From positions 10,333,761 through 10,397,760 of the forward strand of contig NC_044289.2 in NCBI RefSeq assembly GCF_004027225.2: a DNA stretch of 64,000 bases, in the 5' to 3' direction. The notes under the pieces were generated by a model. It was not told the DNA's origin, searched no databases, and saw only the letters and a list, made by a program, of their open reading frames with translations. The position numbers and the translations under genes are program-made. Position 1 is the first letter of the stretch; each line of letters opens with the position of its first letter. Below are positions 61,201 to 64,000 of the stretch, piece after piece. The stretch comes from Strigops habroptila. Its lineage: Eukaryota; Chordata; Aves; Psittaciformes; Psittacidae.

Positions 61201-64000
61201 GAACAGAACTTGTATCCTGAGGTGTTTTCCAATTACTGTCAAGTAGTTAATCCAACCCTTTTTCTTTAACATTCTTGACTGTGCTACAGTGCAAGAAATA
61301 AAAAGAAGCTTTCTTGAAGAGCCTGCAAAAGCACTGTCAGAATCTGTGTTCTACCAGTGAAGAGAAGGAAGGCAGCGCAAAGACTGTGAGTGATTTGCTT
61401 CCTTAATCCTGCTGAATAGGGTGTTATCTATGTTTCTGGGCAGTTCATTTAAGTTTGATAGGATGAGTCAGGCTGCATCATTAAATTCCTGGGTCCATTT
61501 GAAAGGGAACTGCACTGTATTTAAACTTTATTACATGCAGCCTGTTGTTTCTTGGTGGTGTTCATTCTATGCCTGATTCTCATCTTTTCTGGCTTATGCT
61601 GCCTTTTGGAGCTGTTTTAGGGGAAGGGATCTAAACACATGGATTTATTTACTGTCTATATGGACAGTTTAGATTTATTTGATCCATCTTAATTATTCCT
61701 GTCTTCCTGCCAGTTTGGAATGTAGCTGGGGCAAATACGTTCTGGCAGACACAATCTTGGGTTGACCTTTTCTCAGTCAGTGAACTAACACCCATGATAC
61801 TTTTTATGTGAGACTATTTAAAACAGAACAAAACCAAACAAAAACACCCCCCCAAAAAAATTCGGTTTCTAAAGTTTCATAAAAAACCATGTGTATCCTG
61901 CTCTACCGTATCTCATCACTCTTCCCTCATAGGTGTGGAATTTGGAGGTGGGTGCTCTGGGACTGTGGCCCACGCTGCAGCTCGGGCCATCAAACTTTCT
62001 GCCTTCAGTAGTGGAATAAGTTGCCAGCTGAATGTCTCTCAACCATTTTATCTTTTAACTCTTATTCATTTTAGTGACTACTGACTTATCTGAGCTTCCC
62101 CCACTTTTCTTCTGAGGACAAGAGTGATTAGAGAACTCTTGCTCCCCATTTCATTTGGTACATCACCTCTATGCCTCACTGCAGCAGCAGAGAAGATGGG
62201 AAGGCATGGAGCTGTCAGGGGGCCTATGAGCAGTGTTAGGATATGGACTTTTAAGTTGGACACATGTTGAATTTCTCAAGTCTCCTGAGTGCTATAGCTC
62301 CATTCTGTGAGGCTTAACCTGGATGTGAAGATTCTCACAGAAAGAAGACTTCCCTAAAGCAAAAATAAGTCGTGTGATGTTAGGCCCTGCAAACACCAGT
62401 GCTGCCAAGCAAGTGACATTGAAACTGGAGAGCAGATTCTATCTTCTTATTGTGAGGAAAGCTCTTGTGGCTCTTCTTCTCACAGGTTGCTTTTAACCTG
62501 TGTCTCTGACTCTGAATGTCAGGTGTGGGGAGCTGGGGAGAGCCTCTGACACTCCACAAAGGACAGTATGCTTGTCTCTGCTGACAGCTCCATGTTGTGG
62601 GAGCATGTCTGTTATATGCTATGATGCACTGGGAGGGAGAGACACCTATTTTACCTTTGTGCTGACTCTGCTTCCGCTCCTTTTTACGCATCTGAATTTA
62701 GAGGGGCACAGGTAAGTTCAGGGCAGTATTAGCTAGAAACACGGGCAGAGCTCAGCCTTCACTATCGAAGCAACGTGGTGTGTATCTGTGTTCCCACCAA
62801 GGAACATTGTGATGAAACCACCATTTTACAGGGAGGTCAGTCTTGATATCTAGCAACTATGGTAAATAGTAGTAGTAACAGTTGGATCCTATTAACCTTC
62901 TCTGTCATCAATAATTCCAGATCTACAATTAAGGATCTTAGAAACATGGGCATAGGTTTTCCTTGTGTTCCTTGAACAAACACACTTATGATTAAGTCTT
63001 AGGAGTTGGTAAGTCAACTGACTTAATCATAGATAAACTAGACCAAACTTTGTGAAAGTTGAATTTGCTTTTTTCCCCTGTGCACATAAAGTGTATTATG
63101 TGTTTGGCTGCAGTAAAAGTTGCTTGATAGCAACTTTTTCTCTCCTCAAGGCAAGTTCTTTCTGTGCATACTGGGAAACAGTTTTATATCATGTTAGAAC
63201 CCTTACAGCTTATTTGGAAATCTTGGCTTCATGAAATCTCAAACAACGTGGTAACCATGCCAATCATATCCTGTTCATCTTGCTCCTCTCCAAATGACTC
63301 ATGGGCTCAAAACTGCTGCAAGCAAGATATTAAAATCACTCAGCAGTTGGCATGCAGGACATCCTGGAAATTTGTTATGAAGTACAAAACATATTTTCTT
63401 CCTCAGAGTCCCCTCCTGATATTCCTGTAAAAACCACAAGACACGTGATGATTTGGAAAGCAAGTTAAAATTTGTCTGTACTGGCATTGTTTGTGTGGGA
63501 AGTTGCTATTGGATCAGTTCTGGGATCATTTTGAACAGTCTAAAGTTGTGTTTAATATGAAAGGTTTTGCTATACTCAGGAGAAAGTTCTAACAGAAAAC
63601 TTGTTAGATTTCTCATTCTATAAACATTGCTGAGCAGCTCATCTGGAATAAAACTCCTGGAACTTCTGATTGACAAGGGGTTTTTTTTAATGTACTTTTC
63701 AGTAGAGCAGAATGAGCATTTGATGAGTTTATGCTGTTCTGTCCTCCTAGGCAATAACATTTTATTTACTCAATAACAATTTATTTAGCTCATCTTACTA
63801 GAAGAGTCTCACTCTGTGTACTCTTTATTTCAGTTCACTATATTGTTTTAGTGATTTGCATGCACCTTCAAGTCCAGGAGAAGAGTCACAGTTCCAGGCT
63901 AGATGCCTTTTGCTGTTGAATGTCAACTGCATCTTCACTACTCTCCGTCTCTCAGGAGCTGCTTCAGGAGTTCCTAGTGTTCAGCTGACATCTCTCAGTG
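58266..64000. other. Noncoding DNA; no gene recognised
   Basis: AT-rich with pyrimidine-rich stretches near 60600-60900 and an A/C-rich tract at 61821-61861 (including CCCCCCC). Open frames reach 103 codons but none is recognisable. There is no sign of a 3' terminal exon or a second promoter before the window ends. Confidence 0.55.

Overview
This window looks like nuclear DNA from an amniote, most likely a bird. Four things point that way: an AT-rich background with few interspersed repeats, repeats of the CR1/L3 LINE clade rather than Alu or L1, one GC-rich CpG island at about 0.83-1.69 kb, and no credible long reading frame. Species and locus cannot be named from the sequence alone. I recognise no protein-coding exon, tRNA, rRNA, named microRNA, CRISPR array or prokaryotic feature.

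Layout: 1-0.83 kb is ordinary flanking DNA with minus-strand polyadenylation-type hexamers. From 0.83 to 1.69 kb there is a CpG-island promoter with GC boxes, an inverted CCAAT box, a canonical G-quadruplex motif and two strong plus-strand splice donors (GT at 1440 and 1465). A possible 23-nt microexon lies at 1758-1780, and an old but well-preserved MIR-type SINE follows at about 1835-1975. The simplest reading is a plus-strand gene that starts with a noncoding first exon near 1.3-1.46 kb, with the remaining 62 kb being its first intron and/or intergenic DNA. That reading is an inference.

The remaining 62 kb is AT-rich noncoding DNA. It holds three CR1 3'-end fragments (28.4, 35.4 and 38.7 kb), a doubtful fourth (36.6 kb), a roughly 0.93-kb antisense CR1/L3 LINE relic (57.33-58.27 kb), a probable short poly(A)-tailed retrocopy with a 7-bp target-site duplication (26.5-26.8 kb), several perfect inverted repeats (23.0, 27.2, 43.9 and 54.0 kb), GT/CA microsatellites (36.1 and 38.8 kb) and many G/T- or A/C-rich low-complexity tracts. 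Several stretches resemble conserved noncoding elements, but only an alignment could show that.

Nothing here amounts to a new multi-gene system. The most useful leads are the retrocopy, the MIR copy beside the promoter, the two candidate microexons and the perfect hairpins.
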